Below are positions 1 to 11,447 of a DNA stretch of 64,000 bases, piece by piece. The notes under the pieces are model-generated. The model did no database searches. It was not told the DNA's origin and saw only the letters and a program-made list of their open reading frames with translations. Source of the stretch: Cristatella mucedo (lineage: Eukaryota > Bryozoa > Phylactolaemata > Cristatellidae). A program made the position numbers and the translations under genes. How positions within the stretch are numbered: the stretch's first letter is position 1; each line of letters opens with the position of its first letter. Where the stretch lies: contig WPIO01000053.1 in assembly GCA_009760855.2 (NCBI GenBank), positions 1,138,501 to 1,202,500 on the forward strand, written 5' to 3'.

Positions 1-135
1 TACAGTGTGAGCATGCATTAGCACACAAAGGACGATTCACATGGACCCACTAAATGCTTTCATAAATAGATGCGTTTTAGTCTCTTTTTAAATGTGGTCA
101 ACTCAGGGTATGTTGTGACGCAAGTCGGAAGTGAG
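1..135 (-). mobile_element. LINE-A 3' fragment
   Basis: Antisense copy of the LINE-A ORF end and proximal 3' UTR (the ...TAFSGSL stop region and the GCATGCTGACACTGTGCATG repeat). It is cut by the window edge and diverged from the younger copies. Confidence 0.75.
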
Positions 136-404
136 TCAAACAATAACTCGTCAGGCATGTAGGTCGTCGATGAACAAATTGCAACTAAGGAGCTTTCTTT
201 CTGCTAAGTAATAAAAGTAAATCAGTAGACTTTCTAAATTTTCATGAACCTATTCAATCAGATCGTGACTATTAATATCATAATTCAAAAATTACATTCA
301 TATTACGGTTGGTCTATAGCAAAAATTGAAATAATCATAATAATAATTAGTAATGATAATAATCATAATAATTCTACAGCTTGTTTGTTATGAAATCGTT
401 CAGA

Positions 405-1550
405 ATATTGCCGATGTGATAGCCAAGCACAATCTAGGCTTTCACTTCTATGCGGATGACACTCAGTTGCACCTTTGCTTTGATCCCTCCTAGCCTTCGA
501 GCACCTCGAATTCTCTCAACTCCCTTGCTGCATGTATTAATGACACCCGCACATGGATGGCAGCAAATTTTCTTAAATTAAATGACGATAAAACTGTCTT
601 ACTAGTTATGGGTAAACCAAGTATGATTCAGAAATTGGAAAGGCTAACGCTCAAAATCGGCCCTGCCAGCATATCTCCTGTTGAATCTGCACGAAATCTA
701 GGTGTCATGTTCCAAAATGACCTTTCGTTGGACGACCACATGAGCTCCACAGTCAAGTCTGCCTACTTTCAGCTACATAGCATTGCTAAAATCGGGTTTT
801 TGTAGATAAGGATACCACATCTATGTTGGTCCGTGCATTCGCGACATTCCGTCTTGAATTCTGTGCCTCACCGCTTGCTGACCTATCGGCACGTGCAGTC
901 AGGCGCTTACAGCTGGTGCAAAACTCTGCAGCTAGGCTTGTCTGTCGTGAGCGTCGCAGTTGCCCCATCACACCACTTCTCGCCGATCTGCACTGGCTAC
1001 CAGTCAAGCAACGGATCGATTTCAAGGTTTGGTTGCTCACTTTTAGGTCACTTCATTCTTTGGCTCCAGCCTGTCGCTCAGATCTACTCCCCCACCAGGC
1101 CAAGCATCCTACCACCACTTTTTTGAAACTAACTGCTTAGCTATACCTCGTGCAAATCTCAAATACTTTAGAGGCCATGCCTTTAGTTTTGTATGCTCCC
1201 AAAGCCTAGAACTAACTCCCGACTTCCGTCAAGACATGCCCTGACTTGACCACATTTAAAAGAACTTAAAACGCACCTATTTAGGACAGCTTATTGTGAT
1301 TGTGGGTCCCTGTGATTCGTTCTTCACGTGCTTATGAGTGCCGACACTGTATTCTGCCAATAACCACACTTGCACGCTGACCCTGTGCATGCCACTCCTA
1401 ACAACGGTATTCGTGTTGTTTATCAAGAATGGCATTACTCAACATTCAATCGCGTTTCCCTTTGCAGCAAATGTAAAGCGCCTTGAAAGAGATTAAGTCT
1501 TCTTAGGGCGCTTTATCAAGTGTATTATTACTATTATTATTATTAATATC
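405..1550 (+). mobile_element. LINE-A, 5'-truncated, with intact YADD codons
   Basis: L2/CR1-like non-LTR retrotransposon. It begins in the reverse-transcriptase palm ([18 protein letters not shown] at 449-460), runs through the thumb and C-terminal region, the 38-bp-repeat 3' UTR and the terminal double hairpin, and ends in (ATT)n at about 1525-1550. Stops (for example near 490) and frameshifts make it a pseudogene. Confidence 0.9.
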
Positions 1551-2169
1551 TTGGAAGTCTACCTTTTGAATGACGTCGTATTCAGTAGCTTTAATGGCAA
1601 GTGACTTTAGTTGGGTTTGTGTGGCTGAAGATTAGTGGCAGTTTCACTGAAGTTTTCACTTTGAAATCGTGTTTTCGCCATTAGCGTTCGTGATATGGGG
1701 AAACTATAAATTCCTAATTATGCCATAACTGGATTATGAGTCAGCCTGTAGGTGGATGAGGCCATCGCTACTGTGCGTTGCATGTAAATATGCTGTTGCT
1801 TGCTCCTAATCTTGTATGAACTGACAACTGACAGAAGATGAGCTTTATACACAAACTGTTGATGGAAAAAATTAATGTACCTCGAGTTGTTAATGCTTAC
1901 ATTCCGTTAGTACGGTATTGTATCTGTTGAGTCTTTAGTGCAAAGCTTTGTTTAAAGAAAGATCGGCTGTAGTTTTCCTTCAAGATCAAACCAAAATTGT
2001 TTCGATCCATTGCTGCTGGCTCTTGAAAGGGTTCTGCCCATAGAGCGGTGCATGTTTTTCCTATTCGGTAACCAAGAACGCCTGTACCAGAGTAGCTCTG
2101 GGAAACCTCTGCCCTCTGGCCCTCTGCCAGCTACAGTCTGCTGGCTGGCTGATGTTTTATGCTGAGGTC

Positions 2170-2170
<1 letters not shown>
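1551..2170. other. Unassigned sequence
   Basis: No coding frame, repeat family or structure recognised. Confidence 0.5.

Positions 2171-2245
<75 letters not shown>
2171..2245 (+). repeat. (CTG)n triplet repeat, about 25 units
   Basis: Uninterrupted CTG/CAG run of about 75 bp in unannotated sequence. A minus-strand frame would read it as poly-Gln, but no gene context supports translation. Confidence 0.97.
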
Positions 2246-2439
2246 AGCCTGCTTGATCGGCAGATGTAGATTGCACTTCTAGGCACACTTCTATGCGTTG
2301 GCACATCTAACCGGATAACACTCGGCCAGCCCAAAGTAGGGTCATCTTGCGGATTGGTTCGTGACATTTCCTTCACTGCTACCTGCGATTAGCAGCCTTG
2401 GGTAAGGTCAAGGTCTGTCTGCGTTGGGTTAGATCGTGA

Positions 2440-2570
2440 GGTGTGCCGTTGCCTTTTTTCAGCCATTCAGCATTTCCCTAGGGGTGTCTCAAAACCTAGA
2501 AAGCTTAGCACTAAAAATGGGCTGTCTCCTAGCATATCTCCCCCAGCATCTGCACTAAACGAAACTCCGG
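2440..2570 (+). mobile_element. LINE-A degenerate fragment
   Basis: Weak but collinear similarity to the LINE-A segment encoding [20 protein letters not shown] (gcatatctcc followed by tctgcac). An old copy with many substitutions. Confidence 0.4.
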
Positions 2571-2631
2571 TGTTAAATCCGACTACAGCAGGTGCACTAT
2601 ATTCAGGCAATAACACCGTGTGAGAGTTCAT

Positions 2632-2705
2632 CGCATAACTGATAACAATCTGTTGATGTTCACATAACTGATAACAATCTGACTGATAATAAACTGTTAA
2701 CAGTC
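2632..2705 (+). repeat. Short tandem repeat of cataactgataacaatctg
   Basis: Two good copies and a third degenerate copy of an approximately 20-30 bp unit. Confidence 0.75.
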
Positions 2706-2904
2706 TGCGTAAAGGTCCGGCCAATAAATTGAAAGCGAGGAAAGCCCATCGTAAAGTGCGAAAATTGGCGAATGAGATTCAGATTCATGTCAGCCTTTCT
2801 CCTCCAACTCTAGTAGCATCTTGAAGTCGTCTGATCTCAAAGTTACTCCTGTACATTAGGATTAATAAAACCTGTTTATTCCAGGACGTACGATATTCCT
2901 TATT

Positions 2905-3072
2905 TTTAGGTACAATTTTTTATTTAAAAACATGGGACAAAAAATCGCAGTGTTTTTTGGGGGTCCGGAACGGATTAATGGCATTTCAATTCATTTAAAT
3001 GAAAAATTGATTTGACTTGCGAGTAATTTGAGTTACGAGCCCCGGCACGCGTAAGCCGAGGTACTACTGTAT
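2905..3072 (-). mobile_element. pogo/Tigger-like (Tc1/mariner superfamily) terminal fragment
   Basis: Antisense start ATACAGTAGTACCTCGGC at about 3072, followed by the cgtgccggggctcgtaact, gcaagtcaaat and ttaatccgttccggac blocks that typify ends of this DNA transposon group. No opposite terminal repeat was found, so it is a solo or truncated end. A TA dinucleotide lies at the boundary with LINE-A. Confidence 0.6.
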
Positions 3073-3340
3073 ATCGCAGTATTTAGTGGGTCTCTGTGAT
3101 TAGACCTTTATGTGCTTATGCATGCTGACACTGTGCATGCTGCCACTAACCACACTTGCATGCTGACCCTGGGCATGTCACCCCTAACCATGTTATTTTT
3201 GCTGTTTATTGAGCATGCTACCACTAGCCATTCTATCGTGCTTCCTTTACAGCAACTGTAAAGCGCCTAGAAAGAGATTGAGTTCTCTGAGGGTGCTTCA
3301 TCAAGTGTTAGTATCCTTATTGTTATTATTGTCATTACCC
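3068..3340 (+). mobile_element. LINE-A 3' end fragment
   Basis: Starts at the end of the ORF (tttagtgggtctctgtgatt). It carries the duplicated GCATGCTGAC 3' UTR unit, the AAGCGCC...AGAGA...TCTCT hairpin and a decayed (ATT)n tail. It abuts the pogo-like terminal sequence ending at about 3072. Confidence 0.85.
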
Positions 3341-3389
3341 TGCACCTGCAGTTGGTGGCAGCGGAGCATCGACCCTTGAACGACAGAGA

Positions 3390-3579
3390 CATAAATAGAT
3401 AAGAAAATCCTAGCTGATTCAACAGCCCATTTTTGTATAGCGACAGAAGAGCCTTGGCGGCTACCACCACCGCGTGCAGTGGCGATAGAGGATCGCCCAC
3501 CACAGGATTCGAACCCACGACTTCGGGGCCGAGGTCGTGAAAAGCAACCGCCTTACCTAGTGAGCAATTACGGCTCGCC
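3390..3579 (-). mobile_element. SINE-1 (tRNA-derived)
   Basis: Antisense copy. Head with tRNA-like boxes (B box ggttcgaatcc on the minus strand), ggcgatcctctatcgccact body, gtcgctatacaaaa block and an A/T tail. Diverged at the A box. Confidence 0.85.
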
Positions 3580-4429
3580 ATGTCACAGTCATCTGTGCTC
3601 TTCTTCCACCAGATATCAACAGCAGTGTCCTACGGAGTAGTGCTGAGCCCGAAGGGCGTCTGCAGACAGTAGCCGGCTGTGGAAAGTAGGACGCTTGCTG
3701 GCCCCCGACGTGTGGGCCATCCAACCTCTGCCTGTAGCCCACCGTCTGCCTATAGCAGCAGTGGAAGCTCTCGAAATGTGTCATAGGTCAGCAGAGCCGA
3801 GCGAGGCCTTTGCATGCAAGCCTGGGGGCGTGGTAATTGTGAATATTATTTTCCTAAAGGTCATCCAAAGCCGGATTATTGGGGATCTCCAGTGGTCCTG
3901 ATCATAAATGGCATGGCAAAATGGCAGCAGCCGATACGCCGAAAGTCGGCTGTGATTGCTGGGACTTAGCTAAATGCCTGGTGCTTCCTGCTATTCACTC
4001 CCTGGATACTAAATAGATAGCTGCGGCAGCAGCTACCGCTTGCTAGTAATGCTAGAAATCGCCTCGTGCCAAACGTGGCAGGCACGCATTCAGAGTCAAA
4101 GAAAGAACACTCGGTCAAACTGGTTGCATCGAATCGTCGCTGTGTTCTAAAGGCCATGCAGCGATTGCAATGGTAAAGCTGAGCTGAATGCTGAGCTGAT
4201 GTCTAGATGCAGATGTTTGTAGTCTGGTGGTAAGTAGGAGACTTGCGCACCAAAGTGAGGGTTGAGCAACTTGTGGCCTGAGCATCCACGCGGGCCTACG
4301 GTTTAGCTGCCATTCAAATGGCAACTGAGACAATTTTTTAGGCCTTAGCCACCCTTACCGTCGGAGCAGGAATGCAATCAATCGTCAGCTGAGTAGCTTT
4401 CGTAAAAAGCTGAGACCCGAAACTATGGG
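3580..4429. other. Unassigned sequence between SINE-1 copies
   Basis: Short frames only. The flanking SINE-1 copies are in opposite orientation. Nothing else recognised. Confidence 0.45.
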
Positions 4430-4618
4430 TGAGCCGTGATGGCACACTAGGTAAGGCGGTTGCTTTCACGGCCTCGGTCCCGAGGTCGTGGGTTCGATTC
4501 CTGCGGCGGGGCGATCCTTTATCGCCACTGCTAGCGGTGGTGATAGCCGTAAAGGCTCTTCTGTCGCTATACAAAATAGGCTGTTAAATCAGCTAGGATT
4601 TATTTATTTATTTATAGA
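4430..4618 (+). mobile_element. SINE-1 (tRNA-derived), well-preserved copy
   Basis: A box-like tggcacactagg at 4440-4451 and a perfect B box ggttcgattcc at 4491-4501, with normal tRNA spacing. Then a body, agccgtaaaggct, gtcgctatacaaaa and an (ATTT)n tail. It would be transcribed by RNA polymerase III if active. Confidence 0.92.
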
Positions 4619-5104
4619 TGCCGAGAGTAGTAGATGCTTGCGTAATGCCTGGATGCTAGGATACCGAGAGTACGGATCTGCTGCTCTAACTGAATTGGGC
4701 ATGTCAGAATTCCGTCAGTTTTGTGAGTGTGGTCACTGCTAGGTTAACACTTCGTTCAATGTGAGCTCAAAGGAGTGGTTGCTGTACCCTTACAAGTCTT
4801 CCGCTAATGAATGAAAGTCACTCGGAGATTTTAAAGACCGTGGCAAATCTTGATGATAGTAGGAGTTGCTTGATGGGACTGTGTCAAGCGATGTACACGA
4901 CTGTATTGTAGCAGTTTAGGATCCCGACTACAAATGCACAGCATCGTTCTTGCACTTGATGTAGGTAGTAGTTGTTTCTTGCTAATCCCAAGCTGCATTG
5001 CCACTAAGTTGTAACCTACGTATTGTAAGCTCACAAAGCTTATATATAGCCTAGTTGAAGCTGAGCCGTTCCTGGGTCGTGTTCGTTAGGACAGATGTGC
5101 GAAC

Positions 5105-5262
5105 GGAAATATGGTTTTGGCATAAACCTAGTTTGGCCCAGGGGTGCAGTGCTTGCCTTTAACAAGTAAGGTCGTGGGCTCGTGCCATTTGGAATAAGTA
5201 AAGCACCTAGATAGACATAAAGTTCTCTTAGGGTGCTAGACTGATGAATTATATTTAAATTT
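5105..5262 (+). mobile_element. SINE-2 (tRNA-derived), diverged
   Basis: Head tttggcccaggggtgcagtg, gtcgtgggctcgtgcc (B box-like), then aaagcacctagatagac...ttctcttagggtgct, the 3' hairpin shared with LINE-A. Confidence 0.7.
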
Positions 5263-6260
5263 TAAGCTGCGAAATTAGTGAAGCAGTTCACAAAATCAAT
5301 GACCTAGTTCCCAGTACGAAACGCTACTGCGATCTGTGAGCTTGTGCTACATAGCTGAGATAACAGGTAGGCCGCCAGCGTTAGTAGTAACAGCGTCTTC
5401 CACGAAGCCGTGAATAACTAGTTTTGCGAAGCACGTGAAAGTATTTACTGACAATCCAAAGGCAAGCTCATATGCCGTTGATGTGCTGTGAATTGAGTAC
5501 GACATCACGATTATTTGCGATCCTCCTCGTCCTCCTCCTCCTTGTGATCCTGAATGTCGCTGACCTGAGGGGTAGAAGCCACCCGCTTCTGTGCCCGGCT
5601 CTTCTTAAACTGCAGCTCATTCTAAGGAGCCTGAGATTGAGGAGCCTCTTATTGACCTCTTATTGACCAGGTCGGCTACTGGCCAAAAGCGCTGCCTAAT
5701 CTACCTGCCAATATTGCCTTATAATTGTTGTGTGAGGTTAAAATCGGGTGCCTTTCTGAGCCACTGCACCGGCACCAAATAAGGATTTGTCAGCAAGCAC
5801 TTTACTCGAGTCACTGTTGGTCAAGAGAACGTGGATTTCAAGGCTCAAGTATGCCGTTTGGGTGTCGTTAGATTTGGTAGCAAGATAATGAACGTGAGCA
5901 AACTGCCTGGCAGGTGAAGTAACTTTTGACGAATCCTCGTTTGTGCTGGAGCAGTGGCTCAGCCAAAATCAATCTCTTTGGAATATGCTAAAGTTTAAGA
6001 GACAGCGCAGAAGCTGGTAGCTTCTACCACACAGGTCAGGCAAGCAGATCGTATAAAATCGTGGTTTTCCTACGACACGCTAAAAGCTTGCATACCAGCA
6101 GCATATGTGCTTGTTTGTGGGCTGCCGACAAATAATTTCACATGATTTACATAACTTTAGTATGTCAGTCGCAATAGAAAACTCATATTACTCGAACAAA
6201 AGTACAGCCACCACCACAGTAGCCATACTGCGAGGATGTTGTTGCTCCCCGGCTTATATA
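5263..6260. other. Unassigned sequence
   Basis: A short Leu-rich frame at 5472-5666 lies on a cctcctcgtcctcctcctcc run and is not convincing. Nothing else seen. Confidence 0.45.
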
Positions 6261-6264
6261 ATGT

Positions 6265-6430
<166 letters not shown>

Positions 6431-6579
6431 GTGTGCATGGGTGTATATTTGCATCTTTGTGCGTACACCTGCTAATGAATTGTTAGAGTGGGTTTGCTTG
6501 AACTTGCGTGTAGTCTGCATGTACGATCTTACCTGCGTAAGAGCACAATGGTTAAGGCTTGTGACATTCGGATAACAAT

Positions 6580-6985
6580 ATGTGTATATGTAATGTAATG
6601 TATATCCGTCTGTAACTCCACAGAGACTATGTGAATGTTATGCAGGAGAGTTTTGTATAGCGCACTCACAGCCTAAGCGGCTTTCGTTACACATTCGGTA
6701 GCCAACGGACTTCATCTCACGCAGCAAAGAGAAAGTGGGAAGCATAGCAGAGGCAGGAGAGCAGTTGAGCTAGTGAGTAGCGTGGAAGTAGCAGCTCAGG
6801 ACTGCTGGAAAGGATGTGCCATAGTCGGCAGCAAGAGAGTAGGTGTCGTTGCATAAGAATCGTGGCCTGAAGACCAAGGGCTCCTGTCGCCAACAGTCTT
6901 TAAGCGAAAGCATGGAACAATTGGAGGCTGTAAGTGGTGCAACAGTTCAGCTAAGTGTGAAGAAGCCAAGCTGTGGCAGACATTG
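6580..6985 (-). mobile_element. LINE-B 3' part, left arm of an inverted duplication
   Basis: Second L2/CR1-like family. Antisense (ATTAC)n-type tail at 6586-6602, then the 3' UTR with gcgctatacaaaa, then the LKTVGDRS and LHHLQP coding region. Paired in inverse with 7040-7400. Confidence 0.85.
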
Positions 6986-7039
6986 TACAACGGAATTTCC
7001 AACGTTTAACTCTCACACATTTGCAGACACACCTTTATA

Positions 7040-7400
7040 CATCCTCCGCTTAAAAACCGTTGGCGACAGAAGCTGTTGCTCTGCAGGTCCTATACTGTAG
7101 AACTCGCTTCCACAATTCTTATGCAACGACACCTACTCTCTTGCTGCCGACTATGGCTCATCCTTTTCAGCGGTCCTGAGCTGCTACTTCCACGCTACTT
7201 ACTACCTCAACTGCTCTCCTGACTCTGCTACGCTTCCCACTTTCTCTTTGCTGCGTGAGATGAAGTCTGCTGGCTACCGAATGCGTAACGAAAGCCGCTT
7301 AGGCTGTGAGTGCGCTATACAAAACTCTCCTGCGTAACATGCACATAGTCTTTGTGGAGTTACAGACGGATATACATTACATTACATATACACATATTGT
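7040..7400 (+). mobile_element. LINE-B 3' part, right arm of an inverted duplication
   Basis: LRLKTVGDRS.CSAGP then the ORF end, 3' UTR and attacattacat tail. It shares cgttacgcattcgg-type variants and flanking sequence with the antisense copy at 6580. Confidence 0.87.
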
Positions 7401-7507
7401 GAGCATACACCGTAGGCACAGATTATCCGAATGTCACAAACCTTAACCATATATAGGTGCGTATGTGGACATGGCTATATGTTTGCGAGCTCGCGTTTAT
7501 GCTTGTA

Positions 7508-7590
<83 letters not shown>

Positions 7591-7606
7591 GTGGCTTTAC
7601 GTAATT
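7392..7606 (+). repeat. Dispersed repeat unit with internal (GT)n, copy 1
   Basis: Contains attgtgagcatacaccgtag, ccgaatgtcacaaaccttaa, gcgagctcgcgtttatgc, (GT)n and ctggtggctttacgtaattt. The same unit occurs reversed at 10441-10620, and part of it at 6547-6585. It may be part of a longer uncharacterised element. Confidence 0.75.
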
Positions 7607-8300
7607 TTCTGACTCAGCTAAGTCACTGTCTCACAAGGCAGAAAGCACTGCTCACGTCATCTCCTCTGACACAGTACGGCTTAAGTCGCCCTCCCCTTAA
7701 TCTGTGAATACTGTTATACTGCTTAGATGCATTGATTTTCCGACGCATAACATCACGCTATAAACATGGCCTTAGCATCAGGTCTTGTCCTTGCCTCCTT
7801 CAAAAAAGCTCTTGTTCTTGTACTCGGTCAGTCAGAGGTCGGCACTAGACAACGACAGCGTACCAAAGACATTGGAATGAGAAGTTGCAGACTAGCTAAA
7901 CTCGTATAAATCAAAACTTCAAACCTAGTAAGCTCCATTCGGGCGTTAGAGCTTGATACAGTAAGCATTGTTAATAATGTATAAAGACACCTCGTAAATG
8001 CTTACTTAAGTAGAGTCTCCTGGCTAGTTGTGCTTGGCAGAAGCTGTACCATTCATCACCATGTCAGTTTTGAGTGACTGCCATCTATCAGGGCCTGGGT
8101 ATCACTGGCACTGCACCACAAGGGTGTCGGTCTAATCTGGGAGGATTTCAGAGCATAAATGTCAATTCACCAACCATTTATCCGATGGGCCCTTGAAATA
8201 TGGGATACTCCAGGGACGTGTACCGGCTTGGTCCGACACTATTCACAATGTATGTTCTCTCTTTTTCCGGCGTAATCATCGAGCACAATCTAGGCTTTTA
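7606..8300 (+). mobile_element. LINE-A old copy, reverse-transcriptase region
   Basis: Heavily mutated but collinear with the LINE-A RT. Matching landmarks are CTTCAAAAAAGCT (7799-7811), the region of the GFRANHS motif, GITGTA (about 8100) and the region before YADD. It is truncated at 8300 by the next, oppositely oriented copy. Confidence 0.65.
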
Positions 8301-9105
8301 TTTAATAATAATAATAACAATAATGCACTTGATAAAGCACCCTCAGAGAACTCAGTCTCTTTCTAGGTGCTTTATATTTGCTGCAGAAGGACATGCAATT
8401 GAATGGTAAGTAAAATCATGCCTGAAAAACAAACACAATGAATAATATGGTTAGGGGTGACATGCACAGGGTCAGCATGCAAATGTGGTTAGTGGCGGCA
8501 TGCAGTGTCAGCACGTATAAGCACGTGAAGGACGAATCACAGGGACCCACTAAATGCTGTCCTAAATAGGTGTGTTTTTAAGTTTCTTTTAAATGCGGTC
8601 AGGTCCGGAGAAGTTCTGATGCAGGTCGGGAGGGAGTTCCAGGCTTTGTGAGCATATGAACTAAATGCACGGTCTCCAAAGGATTTAAGGTTTGTACGAG
8701 GTATTTCTAGACTGTTGGATTCCGAAAAGCGGGTGGTACGATGCTTGGCCTGAGGGGGGGAGTATGTCGGAGAGATAGGCTGGAGCCATAGAATGAAGGG
8801 ACCTTTAAGTGAGCGACAAACCTTGAAGTCAATCCGTTGCTTGACTGGTAGCCAGTGCAGGTCGGCGCGAAGTGGAGTAATGTGGCAACGGCGACGCTCA
8901 CGACAGACAAGCCTAGCTGCAGAGTTTAGCACCAGCTGCAATCGCCTGATCGCACATGCTGGTGTGCCAGTGAGCAGTGAGTTGCAGAAGTCGAGATGGG
9001 ATGTCACGAATGCATGGACCAACTTGGACGTGGTATCCTTATCTAAACAAGCCCGAATTTTAGCAATGTTATGAAGCTGAAAATAGGCAGATATTTGAAT
9101 GCAGA
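8301..9105 (-). mobile_element. LINE-A, 5'-truncated
   Basis: (ATA)n tail at 8305-8325, hairpin, 3' UTR, then the antisense ORF encoding the C-terminal ~190 residues of the polyprotein ([37 protein letters not shown]). It was inserted tail-to-tail against an older + strand copy. A small deletion disrupts the frame near 8745. Confidence 0.9.
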
Positions 9106-9189
9106 TGACACCCACACGTGTACCTTAGATTGTATACCTCTCTGCCATTTTTCACGCTTGCATATCTGTTACATAGCACGTCTGTTACA

Positions 9190-9605
9190 TACCACGTAGC
9201 CCAAAAGACTACGTGGATGTAAAGCAGGAGGATTTTCTATAGGGCAGTCAATACCTAAGAAGCTTCTGGGTGCACATATGGTTACCAACCGACTCCATCT
9301 CATGGAACGAAGAAGCATAGCTGAATCCGGAGGCATAAGGGTCGAGGAAGTGAGTAGCATGGAAGTAACAGCCACGGACGGCTAGAAATGATGTGCTGCA
9401 GTCGACAGCAGAAGCAGATGTAGAATAGTAGATGTAGATGCAGAGTAGATGTCGTTTAATAAGAACTATGGAAGTGAGCTCCGCAGTCTACGACCTGAAG
9501 ACCAAGGGCTCCTGTCGCCAACAGTCTTTAAGCGAAAGCATGGAACAATTTGAGGCTGTAAGTGGTGCAACAGCAGTGTGAAGAAGCCAAGCTGTGGCAG
9601 ACAGA
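9190..9605 (-). mobile_element. LINE-B, diverged 3' part
   Basis: Antisense 3' UTR, the gttaccaaccgactccatctca region and LKTVGDRSPWSSG coding sequence, with local indels around 9415-9450. Confidence 0.8.
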
Positions 9606-9644
9606 CACTGCACAACGGAACGGAGTTGGAATTCCAACGTTTAA

Positions 9645-10055
9645 CTCTCTTAGCTGCCTTGCATCTATTGATGGCTTCTGTGCATTCGTTTGATTCATTG
9701 ATGGTATTTCGTGGCAGCAAACTTTCTCAAGTTGAATGATGACGACAAAAACGCACTGGTCATGGGCAAACCTGGGGTCACTCAGAAATTGGAAAGCCTC
9801 AGCCTCGTACTTGGCTTGTCCAGAATATTTCTTTATACCTTCTGTACACATTCCATGCTGCCCTGATTTGACCCAGCTGGTGAGGTGCTCGCCTTTGAAA
9901 ATCGAGGTCGTGAGCTTGAGCCCTGCGACTAATGTGAAGTGATGGACAGATACTAAGTTCCTATAAGATGCTATACCAAAAAATCATGTTTTTGAGTCAT
10001 CTTCCAACGGGACCTCTCCCTAGATGACCGTGTCAGCTCCTCGGCAAATCTAAAG
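9645..10055 (+). mobile_element. LINE-A fragment interrupted by SINE-2
   Basis: 9645-9848 matches the RT thumb (LAAC.D..., [12 protein letters not shown]). 9985-10055 resumes with GVIFQ..LSLDD and S.S.KS. The gap is filled by a SINE-2 copy (about 9850-9980), so the SINE inserted into the LINE. Confidence 0.7.
9850..9980 (+). mobile_element. SINE-2 inserted in LINE-A
   Basis: tttgacccagctggtgaggt head, gaggtcgtgagcttgagccc (B box region) and a degraded hairpin (gtgaagtg...agatgctatacc). LINE-A resumes immediately after. Confidence 0.68.
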
Positions 10056-10440
10056 CTCCTACAGGCAGGCCCAAGGTAAGATCTTCCCAAGGTCAGGTCC
10101 AAGGCAAGGTCAGCTCCTATGGCAGGCCCAACGAACTAATGGCTAAGTTCATTTGTTATCAGCCGACATTGCCTGGCAATTATTCTTCCCCAATACACCA
10201 CTCCCAGCCTTGAGAGTGTGGCTAGATTTTCGAGAAACCAGGTGCCCTACGGGTAGTACATACAGTACTCGGCAAGTGGAGTGGACACCGAATTACTATT
10301 GCAACAGCCAGCCTATGGACCGGGATGATAATGCCGGGAGAATAATAACAATAATTTCTCTGTCTCGGCAGTCTAGCTATGCTGAGAAAAAAGCACGTCA
10401 TGTGCTTAATAATAACCTGTATGGTGTCTGGAATTAAATT

Positions 10441-10458
10441 GAAATTACGTAAAGCCAC

Positions 10459-10507
<49 letters not shown>

Positions 10508-10620
10508 TACACGCATAAACGCGAGCTCACAAACATATAGCCATGTCCACACACACACCTATATATGGTTAAGGTTTGTGACATTCGGATAATCTGTGCC
10601 TACGGTGTATGCTCACAATA
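10441..10620 (-). repeat. Dispersed repeat unit with internal (AC)n, copy 2
   Basis: Reverse complement of 7392-7606 with a shorter dinucleotide run. Ends match at aaattacgtaaagccaccag and cggtgtatgctcacaatat. Confidence 0.75.
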
Positions 10621-11305
10621 TAATAATAATAATAATAATAATTCACTTGATGAAGCACCTTCAGAGAACTTCTCTCTCTAGGCACTTTACATTTGCTGCA
10701 AAGTGAAATGCAGTTGAATGGTAAGTAAAATCATGCTTGAAAAACAAACTTTTTGACTGATTTGACTGTGGAGCTGATATGGTCGTCTAACGAGAGGTCG
10801 CTTTGGAATATGAAACCTAGATTTCGAGCTGATTCAACTGGAGATATGCTGGCAGAGCCAATTTTGAGCGGCAGCCTTTCCAATCTCTGAATCGCACTGG
10901 GTTTGCCCATAACAAGTAAGTTAGTTTTATCATCGTTTAGTTTTAGAAAATTTGCTGCCATCCATGTGCGGATGTCATCAATGCATGCAGCTAGTGAGTT
11001 GAGAGAATTTGAGGTGCTTGAATGCTGGGAGGGATCAAAGCAAAGGTACAACTGAGTGTCATCCGCATAGAAGTGAAAGTCTAGATCGTGCTTGGCAATC
11101 ACATCAGCAAGAGGCAGAGTATAAACCGTGAAAAGAACCGGACCTAGCACGGAGCCCTGAGGTACTCCATACGTCAGAGGTACTTCAGATGATCTTTATC
11201 CATTCACGTCAATACTCTGGAGTCTCCCACTGAGATAGGACCTGAACCACTGCAGAGCAGTGCCAGTGATGCCCAGGCGAGATGAGAGGCGCTCTAGAAG
11301 AAGTA
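10617..11305 (-). mobile_element. LINE-A with internal deletion and intact YADD
   Basis: Antisense. (ATA)n tail and hairpin at 10621-10690, then a jump at about 10745 that removes the C-terminal ORF and most of the 3' UTR. The frame then runs through [32 protein letters not shown] and up to the palm near 11305. YADD is intact on the antisense strand. Confidence 0.9.
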
Positions 11306-11447
11306 TGTGTATATACAATATATGTATGTATATAAATATATATATATCTATCTATCTATATATATAGATATATATATATATATATGTATGTATGTATGTG
11401 TATAATATATGTATATATAATATATGTATATGTATATACAATATGTG
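11306..11447 (+). repeat. AT-rich tandem repeat (tatg/tatc/ta units)
   Basis: Low-complexity tatgtata and tatctatc runs between a LINE-A 5' break and a LINE-B tail. Confidence 0.9.

Larger units (their letters stand above)
6547..7455. repeat. Inverted duplication, ~340-bp arms
   Basis: 6547-6866 and 7107-7455 are near-reverse complements. They include a LINE-B 3' end plus non-LINE flank (gttaaggtttgtgacattcg and acaatatgtgtatatg), so the duplication is larger than the element. Spacer about 240 bp. Confidence 0.8.

Noticed and set aside
4491-4501. Perfect RNA polymerase III B box suggesting a tRNA gene
   Set aside because: The surrounding sequence does not fold as a complete tRNA and the same unit recurs many times with an A/T-rich tail; it is a tRNA-derived SINE.
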